Below, one piece after another: positions 1-9,641 of a stretch of DNA of 64,000 nt (position 1 is its first letter; each line of letters opens with the position of its first letter). The position numbers were made by a program, and so were the translations under genes. The notes beneath the pieces were generated by a model. The model saw only the letters and a program-made list of their open reading frames with translations. It searched no databases and had not been told where the DNA came from. Source of the stretch: DAOUAT01 sp964551735 (GTDB lineage: Bacteria > Chloroflexota > Anaerolineae > CG2-30-64-16); contig CAZKEF010000002.1 of assembly GCA_964551735.1 (NCBI GenBank), forward strand, positions 248,001 to 312,000, read 5' to 3'.

Positions 1-2730
1 CTCCCGCTCTCCCCCTCTCCGTGTCTCCGTGTCCCAAAAAACGCCAGCGCCAACGCCAGCGGCACGCCCCGATCCAGCACCAGCGCCAGGTTGTTCGGCG
101 AGCCGTACAGCGCGGTCACGCGCCACACCCCCTCCACATCCACCCGGCCCTGGCCGGTGATGAGCTGCCACAGGCCGATCAGGCTGGCAATGACCATCCC
201 GCTCAGCAGGCCGATCACCAGCGACCGCCAGGAGAAGGTGCGCCCCGCCGGCCACGGCACGTGTGCAATCAGCCCGTAGAAGGCCGCACCGAACAGAAAG
301 ACGATGCGGAACTCGCGCCATGCTACTCCCTGCTCAGCCGCGGCCAACGTGGCAGCCAGGCCGGTGAGGAGGAGGGCGAGGATGGCGAATGTGGAATGTG
401 GAATGTGGAATGTGGAATGTGGAATGTGGAATGTGGAATGTNNNNNNNNNNNNNNNNNNNNNNNNNNNNNNNNNNNNNNNNNNNNNNNNNNNNNNNNNNN
501 NNNNNNNNNNNNNNNNNNNNNNNNNNNNNNNNNNNNNNNNNGAATGTGGAATGTGGAATGTGGAATGTGGAATGTGGAATGTGGAATGTGGAATGTACGG
601 TGTACGATGTTCGAGCGTTGCGTCCGCCTGCGGCCTGACGCCTGACCCCTGTCCCCTGACACCTGCCACCTGGAACGCCCATCGCGCGACGAGGGCCGCG
701 ACCGCGACCCAGAGGAACAGTTCGAGGTGGCCGAATTCCCAACCCAGGAGTTTTTTCGGCTGCTGCCAGAACGGCAGGGCCGCAGCGATGAACGGCAGCG
801 AGAGGTCAGGACGGATCAGGAAGACGAGGCCCAGCCCGGCCAACGCAGCCAGGTCGAATGGTGTCCAGCGGGAGAGGACGAGCAGCAGCGCACACGCAAG
901 CGCCGCGGCCCACCAGGCGGCATCGGGCCAGGCTGCAAGGCGTGCCAGCAGGCGGTGTATTGAAAAAGACCCGTCACCATGCTGGAGTCGAGGCTTCAGC
1001 CGGTCTGACTCATCATGCGAGAGACCGGCTGAAGCCTCGATTCCGGGTTCAGCGCCATCCGCGCCCGTCCGCGCTCGTCCGCGTCCCATCTTGCCCCACA
1101 CGGCCCACGCGACGCTCCCTGCAGCCGCCAGGGCCAGCAGCAGCCAGGCGGGCCACCGGAGCGACGGCTGCGCGTCGGTCACCGCGACACCGCGCAGCGC
1201 CCACTGGCCCCAGCCACCGGTCGCCACGATGCGCACGGCATGTTCGCCCAGGGGCAGGCCGCGCGCGAGCGTGACGGTGCGGGCCGCGGCCAGGGGGTCG
1301 TGCAGCACAAGGTAGGCGGCGCCGCTCTCGTCCCGCGGCAGCGCGTTGGCCGGTTTGCCGTCCACGATGACCCGATAATACGCCCAATATGGCCCGCCCT
1401 GCACCTGGAGGTCAACCCCGGTGCCGTAGAAGCTGAAGTCCAGCAGATCGCCGTCCGCATCTGGGTCGGCGGCCTCTGCAGTGACGCGCCAGCCGGGGCT
1501 GTAGCGCAGCGCAGGGTGATCAGGACCGTGTTGGCCCGGCGCCAGGATCGGCTCGGGGCGGGCAGCGTCGGCCACCGCATCCCAGGTTGCCCCCCAATCG
1601 CCATCCGTCGCGCACAGTGCGAAACCGAGCCAGGGGTCATCCGCAGAGCGCGGGGGGCAGTAAGCGGCCCAGAACAGCGGGCCGAGCCACGGTTGCTGCC
1701 GCGCGGCGATGCGGTAGGCCTGCCGTGCATAGTCAGCTTGCTGAGCCGCGGTCACCTGGCCCCAAGGCGTCATGGTCGCCGCCTGACCGTCGCGGGGGGC
1801 ATTCCAGCCGAACGCCGTCGCCCACAGCGGCGTCTCGCCGTCGCCGTGGCGCAGCATCACCTGGCGCAGCAGCTTCGCGCGGGCGAAATTGAGGGCCGCC
1901 GGGTCCGCCGAGGCATCGGGGGCCGCGGAGAAGCCATAGGGCTGGGCCGCGATGACGTCGAACCACTCCCCTGCGCCGAACTCGTAGAGGGCATCCAGGT
2001 AGGTAATATCGCTCAGGTTAGCGCCGCCGGCCTCCGTGGTGGGCGCGAGCGCCGCCAGCACGATCTGCGCGTCGGCGTCGGCAGCCCGGATCTGGACCGC
2101 AGCCTCGCGCAGCAGGCCCATGTAGTCCGCCGGGTCGGCCGGCCGGCTGCCCCAGTGCGGCGCGATATTCGGCTCGTGCCACACCTGGTAGTAGCGGACC
2201 TGCTCACCGTAACGATCAGCCACGGCCGCGGCGAAGGCGCCGAAGTAGCGGCGCTCGTGGGGCGGGGCTTGAAGATTTGCGCGGTCGGCTTCGGCCCGCG
2301 CCCAGGCAGGGGAGCTATCCAGTACGACCACAGGTTCCAGGGCGGGATAGCTGGCCAGGGCTGCAAAAACCGCATCCCAGCGCGCCCAGTCATATTCGCC
2401 CCAGGCCGGCTCGATCTCGGCCCACGACAGCATGAAGCGCACCCAGCGGATACCGGCACGGTCAAGGTTAGTCAACGCGACGGCTAGGCGTGCGGGCTCC
2501 AACTCGGCCCACTCCAGGTTGACGCCGACTGCGGCCGAGAACTCGGGATGCACCGGCTGAAGTTGCGGACGGGCAGCGTTGCCGAAAACCGACGTGCGTC
2601 CGAACGCAAAAAGGACGCTGATCCATAACAGCGCCAGGAACAGTGCGGCCGACAGGCGCCAGCGACGCGAAGGTTGAGCGTTGGGCATGCGCGTTGGTCT
2701 CAAGAGGCTGATTGCACAATCTTGATCCAT
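1..2730 (-). CDS. Glycosidase-like / O-antigen-ligase-like membrane protein, partial, interrupted by assembly gap
   Basis: The N-terminal part (2730 down to about 1250) reads as a signal anchor (ALFLALLWISVLFAF) followed by a TIM-barrel, glycoside-hydrolase-like region with motifs such as YYQVWHEPN (candidate acid/base Glu) and a tail resembling a carbohydrate-binding beta domain. Transmembrane segments follow (WLLLALAAAGSVAWAVWG, ALACALLLVLS). A period-7 repeat then runs into 100 Ns at 442-541. Beyond the gap, the minus strand from 383 to 1 is open in another frame and encodes O-antigen-ligase-like membrane sequence (LYGSPNNLALVLDRGVPLA). The N run is probably a fixed-size placeholder, so one gene of unknown true length is plausible, but two adjacent genes cannot be excluded. 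Start 2730 (MDQDC) is uncertain; 2688 (MPNAQ) is an alternative. The left end is cut by the window. Likely role: envelope polysaccharide handling. Confidence 0.6.
378..596. repeat. Heptanucleotide tandem repeat (GGAATGT)n flanking a 100-N gap
   Basis: Perfect 7-bp units (GGAATGT on the plus strand, ACATTCC on the coding strand) flank the N run at 442-541 on both sides. Because 7 is not a multiple of 3, all three frames of one strand read the same heptapeptide cycle (HIPHSTF on the coding strand), and neither strand has a stop. The array therefore keeps a gene open at any copy number in whole units of 21 bp. The repeat is the probable cause of the assembly break. Confidence 0.95.
984..1044. 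repeat. Intragenic palindromic element, copy 1
   Basis: A 23-nt arm at 984-1006 pairs with 1022-1044 with one mismatch; both arms carry the core GGCTTCAGCCGGTC or its complement. It lies in frame inside the envelope gene, in a linker between hydrophobic segments, and is followed at about 1055-1090 by a TCCGCG-rich tract. A related composite is found at 18296-18486 in another membrane protein gene. Confidence 0.8.
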
Positions 2731-2789
2731 GCTACCACAACCGCCCCCGCCGCGCAACGTTGCTGCGCGCGCAACGATACCCCAATGGT

Positions 2790-2818
2790 TTGACGAAAAT
2801 GCCCGGCTGCGCTAAAAT
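2790..2818 (+). promoter_or_regulatory. Sigma70-type promoter for rplY
   Basis: TTGACG at 2790-2795, a 17-nt spacer and TAAAAT at 2813-2818 give a near-consensus promoter. Transcription would start near 2825, leaving a leader of about 125 nt that contains a small GC-rich hairpin around 2838-2858. Confidence 0.7.
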
Positions 2819-2951
2819 CGGATGTTGTACTTATGTGGCCCGGCTCTTGCCGGGTCATTGTCTGATTTGTTCATAACACTGACGGGCTGCCCGGCGACGA
2901 CGATCGCTCTGACCCGGAGATCTGGCCTTGAACTTGAAGGAGACAATGACA

Positions 2952-3593
2952 ATGGAAAAGGTAGTTTTACAGGCTGAACTTCGCGCGACGGGTCGGCATG
3001 CAAACCGTGAACTGCGCAACGATAAACGTGTGCCAGCAGTGGTTTACGGGCATGGGCTGGAGGCGCTTCCGATCTCAGTGGATCGCAAAGCGCTGGGCAT
3101 CGCCCTGCACCGCGCAGCCGGCGGCATCATGCAGATCGAGATCGCTGACAAGCCCATCATGAACGTCCTGGTGCGCGAAATCCAGCGCCATTCGACCAAG
3201 CATAACGTCCAGCACATTGATTTGTTGTCCGTATCCATGACGGAAAAAGTGCGCCTGCACGTGCCGGTGGTGCACGAAGGGGTTGCTCCGGCCTTGGTCA
3301 ACCAGGACCTGGTGCTGGTGCGCAGCGCCGACACGGTCGAGATCGAGTGCTTGCCCGGCGATATCCCCGAACACTTGGTGGCCGATCTGTCTAACCTGGC
3401 CACGGCGGACGACGAGATCCTGGTGAAAGACCTCCTGGTTCCGGCTAACGTCAGAGTCTTGACCGAAGGCACGCACGTGGTCTACGCCATCGCCATCTCG
3501 CGCGCGGCAGCGGTGGAAGAGGCGGAAGCTGGGGCCCCCGCGGCTGATGAGGTTGAAGTCGTCAGCAAACGCAAGGCGAAAGAAGAAGAGTAA
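2952..3593 (+). CDS. rplY: 50S ribosomal protein L25, CTC (long) form
   Basis: This 213-residue protein matches bL25 of the CTC/general stress type, which binds 5S rRNA on the large ribosomal subunit. The N-terminal L25 beta-barrel is residues ~3-92 (RVPAVVYGHG, IQRHSTKHNVQHIDLLSV) and the C-terminal TL5-type beta domain is ~98-185 (VRLHVPVVHEG, HLVADLSNL). A charged Lys/Glu tail follows. The start at 2952 is chosen because AAGGAG at 2937-2942 is 9 nt upstream; in-frame ATGs at 2928 and 2946 are too far upstream or too close. The gene has its own promoter and a downstream hairpin, so it looks monocistronic. Confidence 0.95.
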   Translation: MEKVVLQAELRATGRHANRELRNDKRVPAVVYGHGLEALPISVDRKALGIALHRAAGGIMQIEIADKPIMNVLVREIQRHSTKHNVQHIDLLSVSMTEKVRLHVPVVHEGVAPALVNQDLVLVRSADTVEIECLPGDIPEHLVADLSNLATADDEILVKDLLVPANVRVLTEGTHVVYAIAISRAAAVEEAEAGAPAADEVEVVSKRKAKEEE

Positions 3594-3618
3594 GCTGACT
3601 AAAATCAGCCAACTAACA

Positions 3619-3665
3619 ATATGCAAAGAGCCGCAAGGGATATGCCCCTGCGGCTCTTTGCATAT
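3619..3665. terminator. Strong hairpin terminator between rplY and the convergent sulfur-transport operon
   Basis: A near-perfect stem pairs ATATGCAAAGAGCCGC (from 3619) with its complement ending at 3665, with a short loop. It lies 26 bp after the rplY stop and about 70 bp before the minus-strand stop at 3736, so it can serve both directions. There is no long T tract. Confidence 0.7.
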
Positions 3666-3735
3666 CGCTGTCGCGCAGAGCATGAACGCCCCGCCTTGAA
3701 CCGAACGCTGTCGCACCCAAACGCCGCGAACTTGA

Positions 3736-4968
3736 TCACCCGCAGCCCTCGCCCGAAGGCCCCTGCTTCAGCTCCAGTTTGATCTTAGGCGTGTATTCCA
3801 CGGTGAACGCGTGCGGGTCTGGCGTAGCCCCAGGCGAACGCGCGCCCAGAGCCAGGGTAAAGTCGTAGCGCAGGCGGTCATCCCCGGCCGCGGCCGCGGA
3901 TCGGCGCAGCGTCGGGTCGGCTCCTGCGAACGCGTCCAACCAGCCGTTGACGCCGCCATCCAGGATGTACGCGTTGGGCACGCTTTCGGCGGTCAGCAGC
4001 CTCCAGGCCTCGGTGGCGGCCGTCTCATCGTTGCTCATGGTCACGAAGACCGTGTTGGCCGGCTCCAGCAGCAGGGCCGGGATGCGATCGGGCAGCGCGT
4101 CCAGCGTCACCCGCCGCGCGCCCTCGATATGAAACAGGTTGTAATCGGCCTCGCCTCGCACGTCCAGCATGACCACCTTGAGTGCGTCGTTGTGCAGCGC
4201 GTCCAGCAGCCCGCCGGGATGGATCTGCACGCTGCGCGCGGCCAGCAGCGGCTCCTTCTCCGGCGCCAACGCCTGCCACTTGTCGCCGGCCGTGGGCTGG
4301 CCAAGGAAGAGCAGCGCGACAGCGCCTGCGACCAGGGCGGCCGCGCCGGCATACCGAACCCTGGGCTCCCGCTTCAGGTCCCGGCCGCCGAAGATGCGCT
4401 CCAACTGCTCGCCGCCCCAGAACATGAAGAGCGCCATCAGCACGATGATCAGCACCACCACGCCCACGGGCAGCCCCAGCCAGTCCTGGAGGGTCAGGCG
4501 GCCCAGGTAGGAGGCGTTCCAGAACCCAGCGTAGCTGTCCACCGTCTCCCCGAACAAGAAGATGCCGAACAGGCCGCCCAGCACGAAGAAGATCCCGTCA
4601 ATCTTGCGCGTGGCCGCGGCGACCAGCGAGGTGCCGGGGCAGAAACCGCCGATGATGAAACCCACGCCCATGATCAGCCCGCCGACGATGTCGGGCCACA
4701 GGTAGGTGGTGTTGACGTAGATCAGGTTGTAATCCAGCAGCCCCAGCCCGGTGGCAGCGAAGATCAGCACCATCGCGGTCACGATCGCACCGAACATCAC
4801 CTTCAGCACCGTCAGCTCCTTGAAATAGAACTGGCCGGCCAGCTTCAGCGAGTTGCCGAAGCCCGCGCTCTCCAGGACGTAGCCGAAGGCGAGGCCGATG
4901 AGCGCATAGACGATGTATTGGCCCCAATGGCCGAGAGCGGTTGAAAGGGTCAACGGAAAAGGCGCCAT
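3736..4968 (-). CDS. YeeE/YedE-family sulfur transporter fused to a C-terminal rhodanese domain
   Basis: The 410-residue protein has about seven membrane segments in residues 1-235 with the YeeE/YedE signature (GGLIMGVGFIIGGFCPGTS, Cys in the permeation motif). A rhodanese-like domain follows at ~265-360 (VVMLDVRGEADYNLFHIEGA). Its usual active-site Cys position reads TMSNDETA, so it is probably a catalytically inactive, sulfur-carrier-like domain. The family imports thiosulfate or related sulfur species. The start at 4968 has AGGAGG 4 nt upstream. The gene follows a second YeeE half at 8-bp spacing, a PmpA/PmpB-like arrangement. The C-terminus ends in GCG. Confidence 0.85.
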   Translation of the reverse strand: MAPFPLTLSTALGHWGQYIVYALIGLAFGYVLESAGFGNSLKLAGQFYFKELTVLKVMFGAIVTAMVLIFAATGLGLLDYNLIYVNTTYLWPDIVGGLIMGVGFIIGGFCPGTSLVAAATRKIDGIFFVLGGLFGIFLFGETVDSYAGFWNASYLGRLTLQDWLGLPVGVVVLIIVLMALFMFWGGEQLERIFGGRDLKREPRVRYAGAAALVAGAVALLFLGQPTAGDKWQALAPEKEPLLAARSVQIHPGGLLDALHNDALKVVMLDVRGEADYNLFHIEGARRVTLDALPDRIPALLLEPANTVFVTMSNDETAATEAWRLLTAESVPNAYILDGGVNGWLDAFAGADPTLRRSAAAAGDDRLRYDFTLALGARSPGATPDPHAFTVEYTPKIKLELKQGPSGEGCG

Positions 4969-4976
4969 GGTGCCTC

Positions 4977-5441
4977 CTAATTCCAGAACTTCCGCAGGAA
5001 ATACGCCAGCGCGTAGCCGCCACCGAAGATCGCGAACATGAAGGCCCACGCGCCGGCCGAAAGCACCAACCCGCCGGACAGGGCATGGCCCGAGGTGCAA
5101 CCGCGCGCGAAGCGCGCGCCGTAGCCCATGATCGCGCCGCCGATGAAGGCCATGGCCCACCGGGTGCGCGGGGTGATGCGCGGGCCGTGCATGGTTTCCA
5201 CCTTCAGGCGGCCGTTGCACCAGCCGGAGACGAACCCGCCGTCTTGGACGAAGCCAACGATGTTGTTCAGGCCGCCGGAAGCGCCCAGCCCGTTGCCGGT
5301 GAGCAGGAAGGAGAGGAACAACACCACCCCCAGCAGCGCGCCCGCCAGGTAGGGGTGGATATAGGGGTGGGTCGGCCGCGGGGTGAAGAGCCCGCCGCGC
5401 GGCTTGCCCGCAGGCGTGATTTTGCCGGTTTCAACTGCCAT
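4977..5441 (-). CDS. YeeE/YedE-family sulfur transporter subunit (short)
   Basis: This 154-residue membrane protein has an N-terminal anchor segment (LAGALLGVVLFLSFLLTG) and the family motif GYGARFARGCTSGHALSG near residues 105-122, where the Cys is the conserved residue lining the sulfur-ion path in YeeE/YedE proteins. It overlaps the end of the upstream cytochrome reading frame by about 11 nt and lies 8 bp before the second YeeE-rhodanese gene, so the three are co-transcribed. GGAGG lies upstream of the ATG. It is probably one half of a two-gene thiosulfate/sulfur-species importer. Confidence 0.85.
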   Translation of the reverse strand: MAVETGKITPAGKPRGGLFTPRPTHPYIHPYLAGALLGVVLFLSFLLTGNGLGASGGLNNIVGFVQDGGFVSGWCNGRLKVETMHGPRITPRTRWAMAFIGGAIMGYGARFARGCTSGHALSGGLVLSAGAWAFMFAIFGGGYALAYFLRKFWN

Positions 5442-7741
5442 AGGATGCCTCCGGGGCGGGTGTCAATGCCTCGCGGCCGCCGTGTGGGGGCGCGGCCTCG
5501 GGCGCATGGGCCTCCACGTCTTCCCACCCCAGCATCATCGCCCGGATCAACGCCAGGGGGGTGTGGCCGGTAGTGGTGAGGTAGACGTGCATCAGGACGA
5601 ACGCGGCCAGCAGCCACGCGATCAGCGAGTGAACCGGGGCCAGCAGCGGCAGCCCGCCGACCCGCTGGGCCAGGTCGGGCCACTGCTGCGCGCCCCAGAT
5701 CAGCGCGCCGGTGATGATCTGGCCGGGCAGCAGGACGTTGAGCAGGCCGAAATAGGTGATCTGCTGCAGCGCGTTCAGCTTGCGGCGCGGCGTCTTCTCG
5801 AAGGGATGCGGCTCGTTCTTCAAGATGCCCCGCAGGTAGTACTTGGCCTGCAAGATCGCCTGGTCGTAGAAGCCGCTGGGGCGGGGGATGAACTGCTTCA
5901 CCTCGCCGCTGGCCAGGTGGTAGAACAGGGACAGGCCGGCGTTGACCATGACGATGGCCGCCGAAGGCCAGCAGGCCAACCCAATCTACCAGGGGGACCC
6001 GAGACTGCCCAAAGATGTACAGCCCTTGTTTGGCAGGCGTCGCCTGATAACGCAGCGAGCCCTCGGCCAGCGCACCGTCGCCATCCGCATCCAGCGCGGC
6101 TACCACCTCAGCAGCATAGCGCCGCGTATTCAGCGGAGCACCCTGAGCGAAGCGCAGCGCAGTCGAAGGGGCGGAGCCGCCGTCGAACCAGGCTGCGGCC
6201 AGATCCGCCTGGCGCACCGGCCGCGGCGGATCGCCGTAAACCCAATACCAGGCGGTCACCAGGTTGTGCGGGGTCAGCCGGGCCTTGCTGTCCACATCCT
6301 GGCGGGCGAGCAGCGCCGGCTGGAAACCGGTGACGAGCGACGCGGCGGCCAGGGGATCGCCCTCGACCCCGCGGAACTCGCGCCGCTGCTCGCCGTCCGC
6401 GGTCAAAACCGTCCAATCCACGCTTTGCAACGCGGGTGCGTAGAGCTGCGGGATGTGGCAGCTTTCGCAGGCCACGGTGTCGAAGTGGCGCTCAGCGTAG
6501 GGGAGCCAGGTGTGAGTGGCCTCGGCGTTGTGGCACCCATCGCAGCGGCGCATGGTGTCGGCCAGCTCAGGCGCGCTGGTGGCCTGGGTCGCACCGCCCT
6601 TGGCGAAATCGTGCACGGGGCGCTCCAGATACTCGCCCAGGTCCAGGCGCCGCGGGTCGAAGGCCAGGTGGTCGGGCCGGTTGTCCGCACTCCCCCGGAA
6701 GTAGACCGGGTTATTGAGCGAGAAGTGACAGTCGGCGCACTCAAGTTGCCGCGCGGCGTGGATGTCCCAGGGGCGGCTGAACGCGGCTTTATCGGCCAGG
6801 TTCATGCCCGAGTCCTTGATCTGCTGCGCCGCGATGATCTGGCCAGTGGTGAGGCTGGCGTTGAGTCGGGCCGCGGCGGCGTCCCACGATTCGGCCGTCG
6901 CGGTTGCCAGGGAGAGCGGCGTCTGCGCATCTGCGTGCACCAGGCCATGACACTGGCCGCAGTTGGCATTGGTCGGGTCTTGTACCAGCACGAACTCCGG
7001 CTTGAGCTGGCCCTCGGCGTCGAAGGCGTCCGGCCGCCAGCGATACGCGTCGCCCCTGACCTCCACCAGGCCAGACCTGAGCAGGGTGGCGGTGTTAGCC
7101 CGGCCGAACTGCCCGCGCTGCAACGCGACGACGCGGGCGTCGTTGGCCGGGTTGGGCAGGTGGCACAGGAAGCAGTTCATTTCCACCGCGCCCGAGGCGG
7201 CCCAATCCCACGCCATCGCGCGGCCGGTGGCGGGATCCAACACGGCGGTCTCCGGGTCGGCCGCGTCCGGGGGCAGCTCGGTCAGCAGGTGGCCGTCGCG
7301 GGCATACAGCGCGGGGCCGCCGCCCACATGGCGGTCGCCGAAGCGCATCACCCATTCCGGCGTGCCCAGGTCAAGCAGGGGATCGCCGGCCGCGGCCAGC
7401 GCACGGTTGCGCAGCGGATCCCAGCGACCGAATGCGCCGGCGCCGATGTCCCACGCGTGGCTGGCGTCTTCCGTGCCCGCACTCCCGATCTCGTTCATGC
7501 CCAGGGAGGCGTGGTAGCTATGGGATTGGATGAACGCCGTATCGTGGCACGCGCCGCAGGTCTTCAGCGTGGAGACCGGCCGGCCCGACGCCAGGACGTT
7601 GGCTCCGTCGGCGTCCAACAGGGGGAACTGCGGGTGCAGCGGCGCAGCCTGGGCTGCCGCACCGTTCAGGCTCAGCCCGGCCGCCAATAGCAGGGCGAAC
7701 AGCAGGACAAATACGCGTGCGCGGTGTTTGGTTCGCATCAT
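5431..7741 (-). CDS. Multihaem cytochrome c fused to cytochrome b561-type membrane domain, frameshifted
   Basis: The protein begins with a signal peptide (RVFVLLFALLLAAGLSL) and an extracytoplasmic region with six CxxCH motifs (CGACH, CFLCH, CGQCH, CADCH, CDGCH, CESCH). At about 5965-5972 the frame breaks. The continuing frame (stop at 5431) encodes a haem-b membrane domain (VNAGLSLFYHLASGEV, PVHSLIAWLLAAFVLMHVYL) like formate dehydrogenase or thiosulfate reductase gamma subunits. Joining WVGLLAFGG to AIVMVNAGLS restores a clean transmembrane helix, so a 1-nt gain or 2-nt loss in a GGCGGCC run is likely. The product would pass electrons between the quinone pool and an extracytoplasmic acceptor or donor, perhaps sulfur or tetrathionate-like. 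It starts 4 bp after the regulator gene. Start 7738 is equally possible. Confidence 0.75.
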
Positions 7742-7745
7742 GGCC

Positions 7746-8285
7746 TCAGAGTATTGAGACTTTCTTTCTTCCCCGGCGACCGAGGTCACGGCCACCATGG
7801 CAAAGTCGGCCTGCGCCGACTACCTCAGTGCTGTTGATTACTTCACCAGTCTGCGACTGCCCCATTCGATGGGGTCGCCGTCGTAGCCCTGGGTGCGCCA
7901 CTTGTCCAGTCCCCATATCCGCGCGGGGTGCCAACGTGATAGGGAACGGCTCCATCTGTTGGTCAGCCAGGCGTGCACCCGTTCCCTCCACAGTCAACCC
8001 TGCGCCGCTAATCGCCGGCCGTTGACCGGAACGGACATGCAATACTCGCGCCAGGGTCTCGGTCTCGAAAAAACAGCTCATCTTCACGCCCAACGCCCCG
8101 GCCAGCCGCTGCAGGGTGGCAACGCTGGGCGAGATCTCGTCTCGCTCAATCAGGGAGATGGCGTTGGGAGAAAGGCCTGACCGTTCCGCAAGCGCCCTTT
8201 GCGATAAATCGCGCTCCCGCCGAAGAACGCGCAGCCGGGAGCCAAGCGACGGTCCGCCGTCGGTTTGGAATCGGGTCTCCATCAT
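7746..8285 (-). CDS. XRE-family regulator with truncated cupin domain
   Basis: Residues ~15-70 form a typical HTH_3 domain (LRRERDLSQRALAERSGLS, SVATLQRLAGALGV). The following region starts like the cupin of XRE-cupin regulators (LTVEGTGARLADQQMEPF, then GTGQVAHPG) but loses similarity after HPG, near 7905. The rest of the frame is Arg-rich and runs through a dispersed repeat at about 7773-7832. Another frame of the same stretch encodes a protein-like tail (WRTQGYDGDPIEWGSRRLVK, stop), so the cupin appears damaged or recombined. The stop lies 4 bp before the cytochrome gene, suggesting operon-specific control. Start 8285 (MMETRF) has only a weak ribosome-binding site. Confidence 0.7.
   Translation of the reverse strand: MMETRFQTDGGPSLGSRLRVLRRERDLSQRALAERSGLSPNAISLIERDEISPSVATLQRLAGALGVKMSCFFETETLARVLHVRSGQRPAISGAGLTVEGTGARLADQQMEPFPITLAPRADMGTGQVAHPGLRRRPHRMGQSQTGEVINSTEVVGAGRLCHGGRDLGRRGRKKVSIL
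7773..7832. repeat. Dispersed repeat, family A (single degenerate copy)
   Basis: The segment GGCGACCGAGGTCACGGCCA and the following GTCGGCCTGCGCCGACT inverted repeat resemble the unit of the triple 127-bp repeat at 53421-53782 and the segment at 49418-49507. It overlaps the damaged 3' end of the XRE regulator gene. Confidence 0.6.
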
Positions 8286-8425
8286 GTAAGCACCGTTAGA
8301 TGTGAGGCTGCCAGAAGTCAAAGAGTCACCGCACCCTGGAGATGGTCAGCTAGAAATACAACAGTCAATTAGGGGAAGAGACGGGTGTACACTAACCCGC
8401 GCCGAGACGCATCCAGGTCGCCTGT

Positions 8426-9496
8426 TCAATGGCTGATCGCGGCCAAAACCGCATCAGCCAAATGCTCAGGCGTGATACCGGGTGAATCAATGCGGAACGC
8501 CCGGTAGGCCTGGCCGAAACGCTCGACGAGCGCGGTGCGCTGCAGCTCAGCACCGTGAGCTGCAACTTGCAGAGCGTTCACCGCCCAGGCAGGAGCGATC
8601 GTAAAGTCACCAGCCAACTCTAAGTCATCAACCAAACCTTGACGCAACCGGGCTGTGACGCGGATTAAGCCGCCCGGGGCTTTGAACGCGCCCTCGACCA
8701 CACTGACATCTTCATGGATCTTGATCCTCGCTCGTCGCAGGGCGCCTTTCTGATTCAGCCATTCATCGCTGCCAAACCGTTGGTCCAACTCAGCAGCCAA
8801 TGTCAGTTCAACAGCCGTAGGCGCGCCGGGGACAATCTCTCGCCCCAATGCTGCCGATGCCCGGGCCAGGTAAAGGTCAGCCACCAGGCCGCGGTCGGGT
8901 ACCGGATCAATACACTCAGCCAGGGTGGTCATGTACTGCGCCAAGCTCTCAAAGACCTTGTCGCGCATCTTCTCCGACGAGACCTTGAGCACGCGAGCCA
9001 TGGTTGCCTTATCGAAGGTGAACATCAAGCTGCCCACCAACACGTCGGCGTCGCCTATTTGTGCCGCCCCAGTGCCGCCGATCTTCTTGCCCCCCACATG
9101 GATATCGTTGACGGGGCGGTGATTGGCGGCGATACCCAAGGCCTGATATGTTTCCACCAGCGGCCGGATATACAGCTCAAACTTGGCCTCCAGGCTGCCG
9201 GGCAGTACGTCACGGTGAAAGACCCACTGCACAAAGAGCTGACCGGCGTCCAGATAGACCGCGCCGCCGCCTACCTCGCGGCGCGCAACCGGCAGGCCCC
9301 GCTGGCGACAAAAAGCCAGGTCCACCTCCCGCTCCAGATCCTGGTGGTAGCCAATGCACACGTAGGGACGTTCTGGCGCCACCAGAATAATCGTGTCAGG
9401 GGTGTCAGCCGCCAGCGCGTAGCCGACAGCATGATAAATGGTTTGTGAGCGAGTTGGAGGCACAAAGCCCAGGTCAAGAAGACGGATGACGCTCAT
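8426..9496 (-). CDS. lplA: Lipoate-protein ligase A family protein
   Basis: This 356-residue protein has the BPL/LplA catalytic domain at residues ~25-240: ARREVGGGAVYLDAGQL is the substrate-binding RxxGGG segment, and NDIHVGGKKIGGTGAAQ contains the catalytic Lys. A C-terminal accessory domain (~270-350) follows. The reaction activates lipoate with ATP and attaches it to lipoyl domains of 2-oxoacid dehydrogenases or glycine cleavage H protein. Start 9496 (MSVIRLL) is chosen; upstream ATGs (9514) are possible. It is separated by about 140 bp from both neighbours and looks monocistronic. Confidence 0.9.
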   Translation of the reverse strand: MSVIRLLDLGFVPPTRSQTIYHAVGYALAADTPDTIILVAPERPYVCIGYHQDLEREVDLAFCRQRGLPVARREVGGGAVYLDAGQLFVQWVFHRDVLPGSLEAKFELYIRPLVETYQALGIAANHRPVNDIHVGGKKIGGTGAAQIGDADVLVGSLMFTFDKATMARVLKVSSEKMRDKVFESLAQYMTTLAECIDPVPDRGLVADLYLARASAALGREIVPGAPTAVELTLAAELDQRFGSDEWLNQKGALRRARIKIHEDVSVVEGAFKAPGGLIRVTARLRQGLVDDLELAGDFTIAPAWAVNALQVAAHGAELQRTALVERFGQAYRAFRIDSPGITPEHLADAVLAAISH

Positions 9497-9641
9497 GGAC
9501 GCATGTCCGCGCATCTTATCACCATCCAAGGATCGGTCGCCAATAAACTAGGTTTCCTTACCCAACACGGCCCACAGACGCGCATCCCACCCGCGGGCCG
9601 CGTTGGGTTCTTTGTAGGTCACCTCCGGAGGGTCATAACAC

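Noticed and set aside
21..645. Plus- and minus-strand frames crossing the N run
   Set aside because: Frames through 100 Ns are meaningless; only the flanking minus-strand sequences look like protein.
1240..2487. Plus-strand frame of 415 codons at the left end
   Set aside because: Opposite to the glycosidase-like coding frame; Arg/Gly-rich and without motifs.
5942..7690. Long plus-strand frame of 582 codons opposite the cytochrome gene
   Set aside because: Mirror frame of a high-GC gene; no domain-like sequence and no ribosome-binding site, while the minus strand shows six CxxCH motifs.
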